DNA from: Bradyrhizobium sp. MOS003
GTDB lineage: Bacteria; Pseudomonadota; Alphaproteobacteria; Rhizobiales; Xanthobacteraceae
Length of the DNA: 64,000 nt
Assembly: GCF_003020125.1 (NCBI RefSeq)
Contig: NZ_PYFW01000012.1
Coordinates: 62,001 to 126,000 of the forward strand
Direction of reading: 5' to 3'
Shown one piece after another: positions 17,802 through 26,884 of the stretch. The notes beneath the pieces are model-generated. The model was not told the origin of the DNA. It ran no database searches and saw only the letters and a list, made by a program, of their open reading frames with translations. Position 1 is the stretch's first letter, and each line of letters starts with the position of its first letter. The position numbers and the translations under genes are program-made.

Positions 17802-19126
17802 GTCCGAAGCGACCACAAGCGCCAACTCTCTTTGCCGCGGCGGGGCTCGACCACGAGGCTCCGCATCCGCTGCCGGACCGGCTGCGCCCGCGCACGCTGT
17901 CGGAGGTCGTCGGCCAGGACCACATCCTCGGTCCCGACGGCGCGCTGACGCGCATGCTGGAGACGCGCACGCTGGGGTCGCTGGTGTTCTGGGGGCCGCC
18001 CGGCACCGGCAAGACCACGGTGGCGCGGCTGCTGGCGGATGCGACCGACCTGCATTTCGAGCAGATCTCCGCGGTGTTCTCCGGCGTCGCCGATCTCAAG
18101 AAGGCGTTCGACGCCGCGCGCGCCCGCCGCGAGATGGGCAAGGGTACGCTGCTGTTCGTCGACGAGGTGCACAGATTCAATCGCGCCCAGCAGGATTCGT
18201 TTCTGCCCGTGATGGAAGACGGCACCGTGGTGATGGTCGGCGCCACCACCGAGAACCCGTCCTTCGAGCTGAACGCGGCGCTTCTGTCGCGCGCGCGTGT
18301 CCTGGTGTTTCGCTCGCTCGGCGCCGCCGCGATCGAAAAACTGTTCGCGCATGCCGAGGCGGTCGAGGGTCGCAAACTGCCGCTCGACGAGGAAGCGCGC
18401 GCGGTGCTGGTGCGCATGGCCGATGGCGACGGAAGGGCGTCGCTGACGCTTGCCGAAGAGGTCTGGCGCTCGGCGCGGGCGGACGAGATTTTCAATGCCG
18501 CGCAGTTGCAGGAGATTTTGCAGCGCCGCGCGCCGATCTACGACAAATCGGCCGATGGCCATTACAATCTGATCTCGGCGCTGCATAAGTCGGTGCGCGG
18601 CTCCGATCCCGATGCCGCGCTGTATTATCTCTGCCGGATGCTGGATGCCGGCGAGGATCCGCTGTTCCTGGCCCGCCGTGTCGTGCGCATGGCGGTGGAG
18701 GATATAGGCCTTGCCGACCCGCAAGGACTCGTCATCGCCAATGCGGCCAAGGACGCCTTCGATTTCCTCGGCCATCCCGAGGGCGAACTCGCGATCGCGC
18801 AAGCGGTCGTCTATCTCGCCACCGCGCCGAAATCGAACGCGGTCTACACCGCCTTCAAGGCTGCGATGCAGACGGCCAAGCACGCCGGCTCGCTGCTGCC
18901 GCCCAAGCACATCCTCAATTCCCCGACCAAACTGATGAAGTCCGAAGGCTACGGCGCCGCGTACGAATACGACCACGACACGCCCGACGCCTTCTCCGGC
19001 CAGGACTATTTTCCGGAAGCCCTGGGCCGCCAGACCTTCTACGATCCGCCCGAGCGCGGTTTCGAGCGCGAGATCAGGAAGCGACTGGACTATTGGGCCA
19101 AGCTGCGCAAGGAGCGGGGCGGCTGA
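17798..19126 (+). CDS. rarA: Replication-associated recombination protein RarA (MgsA), AAA+ ATPase
   Basis: RarA acts at stalled replication forks. The 442-residue protein has Walker A GPPGTGKTT, Walker B LFVDEVHRFN and sensor 1 GATTENPSFELN. The C-terminal tetramerisation region has VRGSDPDAALYYLCRMLDAGEDP and ends with the family's DYFPEALGRQTFYDP. It overlaps the Do-protease gene by 4 bases, linking an envelope protease and a fork-repair factor in one transcript. Confidence 0.94.
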
Positions 19127-19184
19127 GGGTCCAAATCGCCATTTCGCAGTGACGCGAGGCCTCTTTTGGGCTAGGCAGGCAGCC

Positions 19185-20402
19185 ATGAGCCGCCGCATCA
19201 AGAGAATGAACCCAAAGCCCCGTTCGCGGGACGAGCGCGATGATTCGCGTCCGTTCAAGGCGCGCACCGCGAAGGCTGCCGGACCACGGCCAGGCAGCAA
19301 GCCCGGGGCGAAGCCGCCGCGGTTTGCTGCAGAGCGCCCCGAGCGGCGCGTGGCCAAGGCTGCTCCACAAGAGCGGCCCGCCCCCGAGAAGCCCGTCGAG
19401 GCGCTGCTGCCGACCAAGGTGCAGACCGTCAAGGTGACCGCCGACGAGAACAACATGCGCGTGGATCGTTTCCTCGAGGCGCGCTTTCCCGGCTTGTCGT
19501 TCTCTCACATCCAGCGCGTCGTGCGCAAAGGCGAGTTGCGTGTCGACGGCAAGCGCGTCGATAGCAAGGACCGCCTGGAGGAGGGCCAGAGCGTCCGCAT
19601 TCCGCCACTGAAGCTGGACACGCCGAAGGCTGCGAGCCCGCTCTCGGAAGCCGCGCAGAAGACGCTCGCCGCGCTCAAGGAGATGACGCTGTACGAGGAC
19701 GACGACGTCCTCGTACTCAACAAGCCGTTCGGGCTTGCGGTGCAAGGCGGCTCCGGCACGACGCGGCACATCGACCAGATGCTGGAGGTGATGCGCGACT
19801 CCAAGGGGCAGAAGCCGCGGCTTGTGCACCGGATCGACAAAGACACCTCCGGCTGCCTTCTGATCGCGAAGACCCGTTTCGCTGCCTCGCATCTGACCGG
19901 CGCGTTCCGCTCGCGGTCGGCGCGAAAAACCTACTGGGCGCTGGTGCCGGGCCTGCCGAAACCGAAGCAGGGTCGCATCTCGACCTTCCTTGCCAAGGAA
20001 GAGAGCGAGGACGACACCATCATGCGCATCGCCCAGCATGGCGAAGAAGGCGCAAGCCACGCGGTGACCTATTACGCAGTGGTCGAGACCGCCGGCAACA
20101 AGCTGACCTGGGTTTCGCTGAAGCCGGTGACAGGGCGCACGCACCAACTGCGCGCCCACATGGAGCATATCGGCCATCCCATCGTCGGCGATCCCAAATA
20201 TTTCAACATCGAGAATTGGAAACTGCCGGGCGGCCTGCAAAACCGGCTGCATCTCTTGGCGCGCCGCATCGTCATTCCGCATCCGCGCGGCGGCGTGATC
20301 GACGCCACCGCGCCGTTGCCGCAGCACATGCAGCAGTCGTGGAATCTGCTGGGGCTGGATGCGGCCCGGTTCGACCCGATCGAGAACGCGCCGGAGGAGT
20401 AG
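19185..20402 (+). CDS. RluC/RluD-family 23S rRNA pseudouridine synthase with basic N-terminal extension
   Basis: The 405-residue enzyme isomerises uridine in rRNA. After a disordered Arg/Lys/Pro-rich N-terminus (residues 1-80), it has an S4 RNA-binding domain (MRVDRFLEARFPGLSFSHIQ) and the RluA-type catalytic domain. That domain carries the Asp motif HRIDKDTSGCLLIAKT and the GRTHQLRAHMEHIGHPIVGD loop. Target uridines are probably those of RluC but cannot be assigned with certainty. The start ATG 19185 is the first with an AG-rich upstream sequence. Confidence 0.87.
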   Translation: MSRRIKRMNPKPRSRDERDDSRPFKARTAKAAGPRPGSKPGAKPPRFAAERPERRVAKAAPQERPAPEKPVEALLPTKVQTVKVTADENNMRVDRFLEARFPGLSFSHIQRVVRKGELRVDGKRVDSKDRLEEGQSVRIPPLKLDTPKAASPLSEAAQKTLAALKEMTLYEDDDVLVLNKPFGLAVQGGSGTTRHIDQMLEVMRDSKGQKPRLVHRIDKDTSGCLLIAKTRFAASHLTGAFRSRSARKTYWALVPGLPKPKQGRISTFLAKEESEDDTIMRIAQHGEEGASHAVTYYAVVETAGNKLTWVSLKPVTGRTHQLRAHMEHIGHPIVGDPKYFNIENWKLPGGLQNRLHLLARRIVIPHPRGGVIDATAPLPQHMQQSWNLLGLDAARFDPIENAPEE

Positions 20403-20425
20403 GGGCTGAGCTCCGCTGCTAATCC

Positions 20426-20512
20426 CGTCATTGCGAGGAGCCCTTGCGACAAAGCAAGCCAGACTGCCTCCGCCGAATGATTCTGGCTTGCTTCGCCACG
20501 CTCGCAATGACG
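20426..20512. repeat. Palindromic intergenic element (CGTCATTGCGAG family)
   Basis: Nested inverted repeats are present: CGTCATTGCGAG at 20426-20437 pairs with CTCGCAATGACG at 20501-20512, and AAGCAAGCCAGA at 20452-20463 pairs with TCTGGCTTGCTT at 20482-20493. Partial copies of the outer arm occur at 34391 and 37322 (reverse). It lies between convergent stop codons and could act as a bidirectional terminator. Confidence 0.85.
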
Positions 20513-20538
20513 CTGTGGAAGCAGTGATGTTCGCCGCC

Positions 20539-20985
20539 TCACTTCCGGAACTGCTCCAGAAACATCCGCAAGGAGTCATGCGGGCTCTCGATGTCCGTGA
20601 TCAGCCAGCCCTCTGGGCCGTTGACCAGGACGAAGTTCAGCGCGACCTTGCGGCCGCGATTTTCGAAATTCGCCGCGACATAGGTCTTGTCGTATTGTTT
20701 GCGCACGACCGCGATCGTCACGGGGCCGAGCTGCCAGCTCGGGCTCTGCACCAGGAAATCGTAGGGCTCGACCCTCGGCGCGCTCCAGGCCTTGCGCAGG
20801 GGCGCATCGAAGAATTGCCGAGCGGTCGCCGCATCCCGCGGCAGGCCTTTGGACAGCTCCGGCGCGCCGTCGCCGTAATAGGCATAGACGTTGCGGACCA
20901 GCGATTCCGGGGTACGAAAGCCTGCCTCCGCCGCGGCCAGCCCTAGCCCGGCGAGCAGGGCCGCAATGCCCGCAAGTTCCCTCAT
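20539..20985 (-). CDS. Secreted DUF3828-like protein
   Basis: The 148-residue product starts with a hydrophobic signal peptide (MRELAGIAALLAGLGLAAAE). The mature part (ESLVRNVYAYYGDG, KQYDKTYVAANFENRGRKVA, GWLITDIESPHDSLRMFLEQ) fits the DUF3828 / lumazine-binding-like fold of small secreted proteins. The start at 20985 was chosen because it leads directly into the signal peptide. It is divergent from the ATP12-type gene, 91 bases away. The function is unknown. Confidence 0.75.
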   Translation of the reverse strand: MRELAGIAALLAGLGLAAAEAGFRTPESLVRNVYAYYGDGAPELSKGLPRDAATARQFFDAPLRKAWSAPRVEPYDFLVQSPSWQLGPVTIAVVRKQYDKTYVAANFENRGRKVALNFVLVNGPEGWLITDIESPHDSLRMFLEQFRK

Positions 20986-21076
20986 GCCACCGCTCGCTTT
21001 ATCCGCCGCAACTCTTGGCTTAAAACCGTCATGGCTTAAATGCCCAGTATTCAGCGGCGGAGACCGAAAACTCAAG

Positions 21077-21871
21077 ATGCGCGAATTGTTCGATGAAGGT
21101 GCGGTGCAAGCCGCCCGCGATCCCAGGGAGTCGGCGCGCCAGTCCGCGCGCCCGCCGCAGCGCAAGCGCTTCTATAAAGAGGCCGGCGTCACCGAGGCTG
21201 AAGGTGGCTTCGCCATTACGCTTGACGGCAAGCCGATCCGCACGCCTTCCCGCCGCCAGGTGGTGATCCCCTCGCGCGAACTCGCCGATGCCGTGGCCGC
21301 GGAATGGGCGGCCCAAGGCGAAACGATTGACCCCATGACCATGCCGCTGACGCGGGTGGCCAACAGCGTGGTCGAGGGCGTGCTCGATCGCGTCGATCTG
21401 GTCAGCGACGACCTCGCGAAATATTTCGAGTCCGATTTGCTGTTCTATCGGGCCGGCCATCCTGAAGGGCTGGTCGCCCGCGAGGCCGCGCATTGGGATC
21501 CCGTGCTGTTCTGGGCCGCGGAGGCGCTGGGCGCGCATTTCATCCTGTCCGAGGGGGTCATGCACGTGAAGCAGCCCGACGAGGCGCTTCAGGCCGCGCG
21601 CGCCGCGCTGCCTGGCGACGCCTGGTCCGTCGCCGCACTCCACGTGGTGACGACCCTGACCGGCTCTGCGCTGCTGGCGCTGGCGCTTGCGCATGGCGCC
21701 CGCGACACCGGCCAGGTCTGGGCCGCCGCCCACGTCGATGAGGACTGGAACATCGAGCAGTGGGGCTTGGACGAGGAAGCGGCCAGCCGCCGGGCCACGC
21801 GCCTCCGGGATTTCGAGGCCGCCGTGGCGGTTCTGGCGGCGGTAAAGGCGTCCGGAGCCGAAGGTCCTTAA
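21077..21871 (+). CDS. ATP12-family chaperone (F1-ATPase assembly)
   Basis: The 264-residue protein matches the mitochondrial Atp12/ATPAF2 family, which binds the F1 alpha subunit during ATP synthase assembly. Visible family features are KRFYKEAGV near the N-terminus, TLDGKPIRTPSRRQVVIPS, MPLTRVANSVVEGV, and VAALHVVTTLTGSALLALAL followed by an acidic DEDWNIEQWG. Such genes are found mainly in alphaproteobacteria. No atp operon is nearby. Confidence 0.87.
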   Translation: MRELFDEGAVQAARDPRESARQSARPPQRKRFYKEAGVTEAEGGFAITLDGKPIRTPSRRQVVIPSRELADAVAAEWAAQGETIDPMTMPLTRVANSVVEGVLDRVDLVSDDLAKYFESDLLFYRAGHPEGLVAREAAHWDPVLFWAAEALGAHFILSEGVMHVKQPDEALQAARAALPGDAWSVAALHVVTTLTGSALLALALAHGARDTGQVWAAAHVDEDWNIEQWGLDEEAASRRATRLRDFEAAVAVLAAVKASGAEGP

Positions 21872-21928
21872 CGAGAGGTTTACGACGGCGGCCTTAGGGT
21901 GGAGGCAGCGTTCCATGGGCCCCTGAGA

Positions 21929-23524
21929 ATGCCGACGCCGGTCACTTCCATCCTTCCCGTCAGTGCCGCCAGCCCCGTGGCTGATGCGACGACGCCCGAC
22001 CTGGTGCTGCAGGCCGGCAGCGTCGTCGATGCCAGGGTCGTCAGCGTGATGGCCGACAATCTGGTGCGGATCGCGATCGCCAACCTCTCGATGGACGTGA
22101 TGTCAGAGGTGGCGCTGACGCCTGGCCAGAATCTCCAGCTGGCGGTGTCGCAGAACGACGGCACCATCCGGCTCGCCGTCATGAGCGGGGCAGGCGAGGC
22201 GACGCCCGATCAGGTCACGCTGACGCCGCGTGCGGCTTCGCTGGTGGAAAGCCCGCCGCTGGCGCCGTCCGCGACCCGCAACACGCTGACGCCGTTGGAG
22301 CAGGTCGCCGTCACCGCGGCCTCGACCGAGGCCGCCACGAAGCAGGGCAGCCAGGCGCCGCTGTTCGCCAATCTGGCATCCGTGGTCACCGGTAGCGATC
22401 TGCCTGCGGGCTTGAAGCAGGCGGTGCTGGACGTGCTGGCGCAGCAGACGCCGCTCAATCCCGGGCTCGACGGCGCCGATGTCGAATCCGCGTTCCAGAA
22501 ATCCGGCTTGTTCTTCGAGGCTTCGCTGGCCGCGGGCGCGAGGCCGCCCGCCGGCACGACGCCCGACCTGAAGGCGGCGCTGCTGGTGCTGCGCCAGACG
22601 CTGACCACGCTGGAGACTGCCGCGCCACAGGCCGCCGCAATTCCGGCCGCGACCCCGGGGACACCGCAGGTCGCCACCGCGCCTGCCCAGGCCACAGGCG
22701 AGGCCGCCCAGTCGGCGTCCCCTTCCGGCCCCGAGATCGCGCAGACGCCGCGCAACGCCAATCTCGCGGCCGCGGTGCTCGCGGACGTTGCCGGCAACGC
22801 TCAGCAGGCCGCGATGCCGCGCACCATGTCCGTCGGCCTTGCCGCGAGCCTGCTGCAGGAGGCCATGCAAAACCTGCCGCGCCTGACCGGCAATGTTCCC
22901 GGCTCCAACAAGGCGGTGCCCGACGGCCATATCTTCGAAGCAGCCGCACGCGCAACGCCGCCGCCGTTCCGCGGTGCATTGCCCTCGCCGCAGGCGATCG
23001 CCGCGCCCTCGCTTGCGCCGGATACACCGCTCTCCGCAACCGTGCATCGCCTGCTCGACGACACCGATGCCGCGATCGCGCGGCAGACGTTGTTGCAGGT
23101 CGCTTCACTCCCCGATCGCACCGACGTCAGCGGCCATCGCATCGACCCGGCCGCGCCGCAGTGGAATTTCGAGATTCCCTTTGCAACGCCGCAGGGCACT
23201 GCGATGGCGCAGTTCGAAATCTCGCGCGATGGCAATGGCGAATCCGCCGATCCCGCCAAGCGGGCCTGGCGCGCGCGCTTCACCCTCAATGTCGAGCCGG
23301 CCGGCCCTGTGCACGCGCTGATCACGCTGAACGGCGACAAGACTTTCGTGCGGATGTGGGCGGAGCGGCCGGCGACGGTGCAGCAGCTCCGCGCCGGCAT
23401 CGGTGAGCTCAACCAGGCCTTGACGCGGGCAGAGCTCAAGCCCGGCGACATCCTGGTCCGCGAGGGCACGCCACCGCAACCGGCGCCGGCCCGCGCCGGC
23501 CACTTTCTGGATCGGGCCACATGA
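21929..23524 (+). CDS. FliK-like hook-length control / secretion-specificity protein
   Basis: The 531-residue protein is Ala/Pro/Thr-rich for about 330 residues. It ends in a folded domain resembling the FliK C-terminal domain (RARFTLNVEPAGPVHALITL, GDKTFVRMWAERPATVQQLR). In flagellar and type III export, that domain contacts FlhB to switch substrate specificity. The downstream gene encodes an FlhB C-domain homologue and overlaps it by 4 bases, supporting the assignment. The start is uncertain: GTG 21899 lies in the same frame. Confidence 0.72.
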   Translation: MPTPVTSILPVSAASPVADATTPDLVLQAGSVVDARVVSVMADNLVRIAIANLSMDVMSEVALTPGQNLQLAVSQNDGTIRLAVMSGAGEATPDQVTLTPRAASLVESPPLAPSATRNTLTPLEQVAVTAASTEAATKQGSQAPLFANLASVVTGSDLPAGLKQAVLDVLAQQTPLNPGLDGADVESAFQKSGLFFEASLAAGARPPAGTTPDLKAALLVLRQTLTTLETAAPQAAAIPAATPGTPQVATAPAQATGEAAQSASPSGPEIAQTPRNANLAAAVLADVAGNAQQAAMPRTMSVGLAASLLQEAMQNLPRLTGNVPGSNKAVPDGHIFEAAARATPPPFRGALPSPQAIAAPSLAPDTPLSATVHRLLDDTDAAIARQTLLQVASLPDRTDVSGHRIDPAAPQWNFEIPFATPQGTAMAQFEISRDGNGESADPAKRAWRARFTLNVEPAGPVHALITLNGDKTFVRMWAERPATVQQLRAGIGELNQALTRAELKPGDILVREGTPPQPAPARAGHFLDRAT

Positions 23525-23784
23525 GCGACCCATCCAAGCTCGCGATCGCGCTGCATTACGAAAAGGGTACGAACGCGCCCGTCGTCGTCGCCAAGGGTAA
23601 GGGCTCAATCGGCGAAAAGATCGTCGAGATCGCCAAGGCCCACGACATCCCGATCGAGGAGAACGAGGTTTTGGCCGGCGCGCTGTCCAAAGTCGAGCTC
23701 GGCGAAGAGATCCCGCCCGATCTCTACAAGGCGGTCGCCGAAGTGCTGGTGTTCGTGCTGCGGCTGTCGGGTCGGGGGCGTTGA
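23521..23784 (+). CDS. Stand-alone FlhB cytoplasmic C-domain homologue (FlhX-like)
   Basis: The 87-residue protein aligns by eye with the part of FlhB after the autocleavage site: LAIALHYEKG, APVVVAKGKG, EKIVEIAKAHDIPI, and LYKAVAEVLVFVLRL. The membrane domain and the NPTH cleavage motif are absent, so it begins about where FlhB-CC begins. Orphan homologues of this type (FlhX) can partly replace FlhB-CC in other bacteria. Its 4-base overlap with a FliK-like gene suggests they form a functional pair. Confidence 0.85.
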   Translation: MSDPSKLAIALHYEKGTNAPVVVAKGKGSIGEKIVEIAKAHDIPIEENEVLAGALSKVELGEEIPPDLYKAVAEVLVFVLRLSGRGR

Positions 23785-23835
23785 CGCCCCAGGGGGCGAT
23801 GACGCCCGTCATCGTTTCACCACGATAACGGTCGC

Positions 23836-24693
23836 ATGGTCGCGGCGAAGTTCATCCGACAACGGACATTTCGTTTGATCACCCGCCGCTCCACTCTCGG
23901 TCTTTTCGCCGCTGCCGCCACGTTTCCTTGGCGCGCGTTCGCCCATGTCGCACCGCCGCGCACCGAGATCCGTGACAGTCTCGCCAAGCGCTTCACCGAC
24001 CTCGGCACGTCAGGCACGTTCGTCGGCTACAAGGTCGAGGACTACCTGATCGTCGCCAGCGACAAGGAGCGCTCCGGCGAGAGCAAGCTGCCGGCCTCGA
24101 CCTTCAAGATCCCCAACTCGCTGATCGCGCTGGAGACCGGCGTCGTCACCGACCCCGACAAGGATGTGTTCCCGTGGGACGGCGTGAAGCGGCCGATTGA
24201 GGCCTGGAACAAGGATCACACGCTGCGCAGTGCGATCGCGGTCAGCGCGGTGCCAGTCTATCAGGAGATCGCGCGCCGGATCGGGCAGGAGCGCATGCAG
24301 AAATACGTCGACGAATTCGACTACGGCAATCGCGACATCGGCGGCGGCATCGACCAGTTCTGGCTCACGGGGGCCCTGCGCATCGATCCAGTCGAGCAGG
24401 TCGATTTCGTCGATCGGCTGCGCCGCCGATCATTGCCGGTTTCGAAGCGCAGCCAGGACCTCGTCGCTGACATCCTGCCGGTGACCAAGGTCGGCGACAG
24501 CGTCATTCGCACCAAGTCCGGCCTGCTGGGGGCCGAGCGCGGCGAGCCGTCACTCGGCTGGATGGTGGGCTGGGCCGAAAAGGGCGGGGCGCACACCGTG
24601 TTCGCGCTCAACATGGATTGCAAGGAGCCGCGCCTCGTCGGCGAGCGCATGCCGCTGACGCAAGCCTGCCTTGCCGAGATCGGCGCGATCTAG
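23836..24693 (+). CDS. Class D (OXA-type) beta-lactamase family protein
   Basis: The 285-residue protein has all class D signatures: STFK with nucleophile Ser88 and Lys91, SAV at 137-139, YGN at 163-165, and KSG at 227-229. It also has the FWLTG segment preceding the last two strands. The N-terminus carries TRRSTLGLFAAAATFPWRA, which resembles a Tat export signal. It would hydrolyse penicillins or oxacillin in the periplasm. A penicillin-binding or sensor role is an alternative. The spectrum cannot be inferred. Confidence 0.88.
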   Translation: MVAAKFIRQRTFRLITRRSTLGLFAAAATFPWRAFAHVAPPRTEIRDSLAKRFTDLGTSGTFVGYKVEDYLIVASDKERSGESKLPASTFKIPNSLIALETGVVTDPDKDVFPWDGVKRPIEAWNKDHTLRSAIAVSAVPVYQEIARRIGQERMQKYVDEFDYGNRDIGGGIDQFWLTGALRIDPVEQVDFVDRLRRRSLPVSKRSQDLVADILPVTKVGDSVIRTKSGLLGAERGEPSLGWMVGWAEKGGAHTVFALNMDCKEPRLVGERMPLTQACLAEIGAI

Positions 24694-24759
24694 CGCTGTC
24701 GCCTTGGCGCTGCTCGACTAGCATCCTTCCGGCCAAGAATGAAAACCGGGAGGAACACA

Positions 24760-25416
24760 ATGAACTCAACGCCACTGTGGCTGTCGTCGCTCACCTTTGC
24801 CGCAGCCGGCGGCTGGCTCGCCGCCACCATGTTCGCGGCCCCCGCCACCAGCAAGGAGCCGCGCTTTCCGCAGCTCACGATGGACCAGCTCGACGCCAAG
24901 CAGAAACCGCTCGGCGAGCAGATCATGAAGGTGTCGAGCGTCGGCATCGGCGGACCCTACAATCCGATGATCCGCAGCCCCGTGCTTGGCCAGCGCCTGT
25001 TCGATCTGTTCTACTATCTGCGTTGGGAGACCTCGGTCCCCACCAAGCTCAACGAGTTCGCGATCCTGATCATCGGGCGGCAGTGGCGCTCGCAGGTCGA
25101 GTGGTTCGCGCATGCGCCGCTCGCGGCCAAGGCCGGCCTGTCGGCGGATATCATCTCGGAGCTGAAGGCCAACAAGCGGCCGTCGAAAATGGCCGAGGAC
25201 GAGGCGGTGGTCTACGATTTCGTCACCGAACTCACCACGACCAAAAAGGTTTCCGATGAGACTTACGCTCGGGCAAAGAAGGTCTTCAATGACCAGCAGA
25301 TCGTCGATCTCACGGCGGTCGCCGGCAATTACGTGATGGTCGCGATGCTGTTGGCGATGGCCGAGGAGACGGTGCCGCCGGACAAGCAGGAGCCGTTCAA
25401 GCCCGGCGAGCCGTAG
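24760..25416 (+). CDS. Secreted carboxymuconolactone decarboxylase (CMD/AhpD-like) family protein
   Basis: The 218-residue product has an N-terminal hydrophobic segment and then an all-helical CMD-like domain (YNPMIRSPVLGQRLFDLFYY, KLNEFAILIIGRQWRSQVEW). The AhpD CxxC redox pair is missing and the core has WFAHAP instead, so peroxidase activity of the AhpD type is unlikely. ATG 24760 follows GGGAGGAA. The function is probably an uncharacterised lactone or quinone reaction. Confidence 0.75.
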   Translation: MNSTPLWLSSLTFAAAGGWLAATMFAAPATSKEPRFPQLTMDQLDAKQKPLGEQIMKVSSVGIGGPYNPMIRSPVLGQRLFDLFYYLRWETSVPTKLNEFAILIIGRQWRSQVEWFAHAPLAAKAGLSADIISELKANKRPSKMAEDEAVVYDFVTELTTTKKVSDETYARAKKVFNDQQIVDLTAVAGNYVMVAMLLAMAEETVPPDKQEPFKPGEP

Positions 25417-25431
25417 GGCGGACGAAACGGC

Positions 25432-25565
25432 CTCGTGCCCCGGACGCGGCGCAGCACGAAGTGGTGCGCTGCAGAGCCGGGGCCCACGCGGCAGAGAACT
25501 GCATGGAGAGGTGGGTGCCGGCTCTGCGCAGCAGCGCAAGCGTGCTGCAGCGTGTCCGGGACACG
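25432..25565. repeat. Palindromic intergenic repeat A, copy 1
   Basis: The left end CTCGTGCCCCGGACGC and the right end CGTGTCCGGGACACG form a long imperfect inverted repeat. An inner arm has GCAGAGCCGGGGCCC against GTGCCGGCTCTGC. A second copy lies at 45208-45339. It sits between convergent stop codons. Confidence 0.85.
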
Positions 25566-25577
25566 GAAGAGTACGCT

Positions 25578-26171
25578 TCAGGCGCTGTCGGTCTTCTTCG
25601 CCGTCAGCGCCTGGTCGATGGCGAAGCCGCCGATCTCGCTCATCGCCTGCGAGACCACGTCACCCTTGCGGGCAAAGCCGGCCGAGAGAACATCGAACTG
25701 CGTCCGCGCCAGCCGCAGCACCTCGATCGGCACCGAAACCGCGGTCGCGTTGAAGCTGTCGACGGAGGCGCGCAAGCCGTCCAGCTCGGTTGTGAGGTTG
25801 CCGATATGGCTCTCGGCACTCTGCATCAGGCCGATCAGCTTGTCGCGCTCGGCGTCGAATGCGGCGCGCTCGGCTGCGGCTGTCGCGGTGACCTCGTCAA
25901 GCTGCGTCCTCAACGCCTCGATCTGGCTGACCATGGCATCGGAGGCGAGCTCGGCGGCCTCCCGCAGCTCGGTGCTGCGCGCGTGCTCTTCCTGTTGCTG
26001 GTGAAACAGCCGCTCGGCCGTCATCGCCCGCTGCGCCAGCGACTCGATCAAAGCGGCGGCACGCAGCAGCATCTCGCCGTTCCGCCCCGACACCATGCTG
26101 GCCATGCGGCGCAGGAAGTCGGTGGTTTCAGACGATGAGTTCGGCGGCAGTGGGACGACCGTCGCGGACAT
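25578..26171 (-). CDS. Hypothetical coiled-coil protein
   Basis: The 197-residue protein is largely helical with heptad-like runs (residues 35-120, for example EHARSTELREAAELASDAMV and ERAAFDAERDKLIGLM). It has no signal peptide, membrane segment or recognisable domain. The C-terminal part (VPIEVLRLARTQFDVLSAGF) resembles phasin-type helices, which is a weak hint only. The ATG at 26171 is the only reasonable start. Confidence 0.65.
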   Translation of the reverse strand: MSATVVPLPPNSSSETTDFLRRMASMVSGRNGEMLLRAAALIESLAQRAMTAERLFHQQQEEHARSTELREAAELASDAMVSQIEALRTQLDEVTATAAAERAAFDAERDKLIGLMQSAESHIGNLTTELDGLRASVDSFNATAVSVPIEVLRLARTQFDVLSAGFARKGDVVSQAMSEIGGFAIDQALTAKKTDSA

Positions 26172-26329
26172 GGGGATGATGCTGGAGCCAGGGCAGAATG
26201 GCAGCCGCCGTACCGACTGAGCTCACGCAACACTCGGCGCCTGATCGCACGCCCTGAGCAAGCCTGAATCGACCGGCCGGGTCAACCAAGCAGCACGCAT
26301 AAAATCGACTTTCCGCCGCAAAGCGAGTG

Positions 26330-26746
26330 TCATGCGTCCTTCTGCCGCCCGATCCGCCCCAGATGGGTGAATCCGAACCCGGCAGAATATTTCAGGCCAT
26401 AGCCCAGCGCCCGGTCGATCCCGATATGGGCGAGCCAGATCAAGGCGATGGACAGAGTGAGGGGCGAGGCGAGGCCGAAGCCCAGCGTCAGCAGCGTCAC
26501 CGGTGCCATGTAGCTGTGGGCGGCGTTGTAGACCATCGCGCCGAATTTGGCGTCGGAGAGGTATGCCAGGAAGCTCAGATCGGGCGCGAAGAAGAGCAGG
26601 GCGAACACGAGCCAGGAGCCGTCCCAGGCCGCATAGAGCATCACCATGCCCGCGAACAGGGTGAGGCCCTCCAGCCGCAGCAGGATGTTGACGCCGCCGG
26701 TCGCAGCGCCGGTCTCAGCGCCGGTCTTGGCCGTTCCTTGGTCCAT
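26330..26746 (-). CDS. DUF4260 family membrane protein
   Basis: The 138-residue protein has about four hydrophobic segments and the DUF4260 pattern: LLRLEGLTLFAGMVMLYAAW, FALLFFAPDLSFLAYL, VYNAAHSYMAPV, and WLAHIGIDRALGYGLKY near the end. The function is unknown. It is divergent from pccB with a 138-base gap. Confidence 0.82.
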   Translation of the reverse strand: MDQGTAKTGAETGAATGGVNILLRLEGLTLFAGMVMLYAAWDGSWLVFALLFFAPDLSFLAYLSDAKFGAMVYNAAHSYMAPVTLLTLGFGLASPLTLSIALIWLAHIGIDRALGYGLKYSAGFGFTHLGRIGRQKDA

Positions 26747-26884
26747 CGTCGCCTCCAGGCAAAACTTTGTAATTCCTTGCGCTTTGGCGCTGGCTCAACG
26801 CAGCCCTGCGGCGCCGAAAGCCGCTTCCCGGGCCGCAAAATGCCGTGTTAGAACCCCGCATCACTTAAGAACTGGCGGGAGCAA

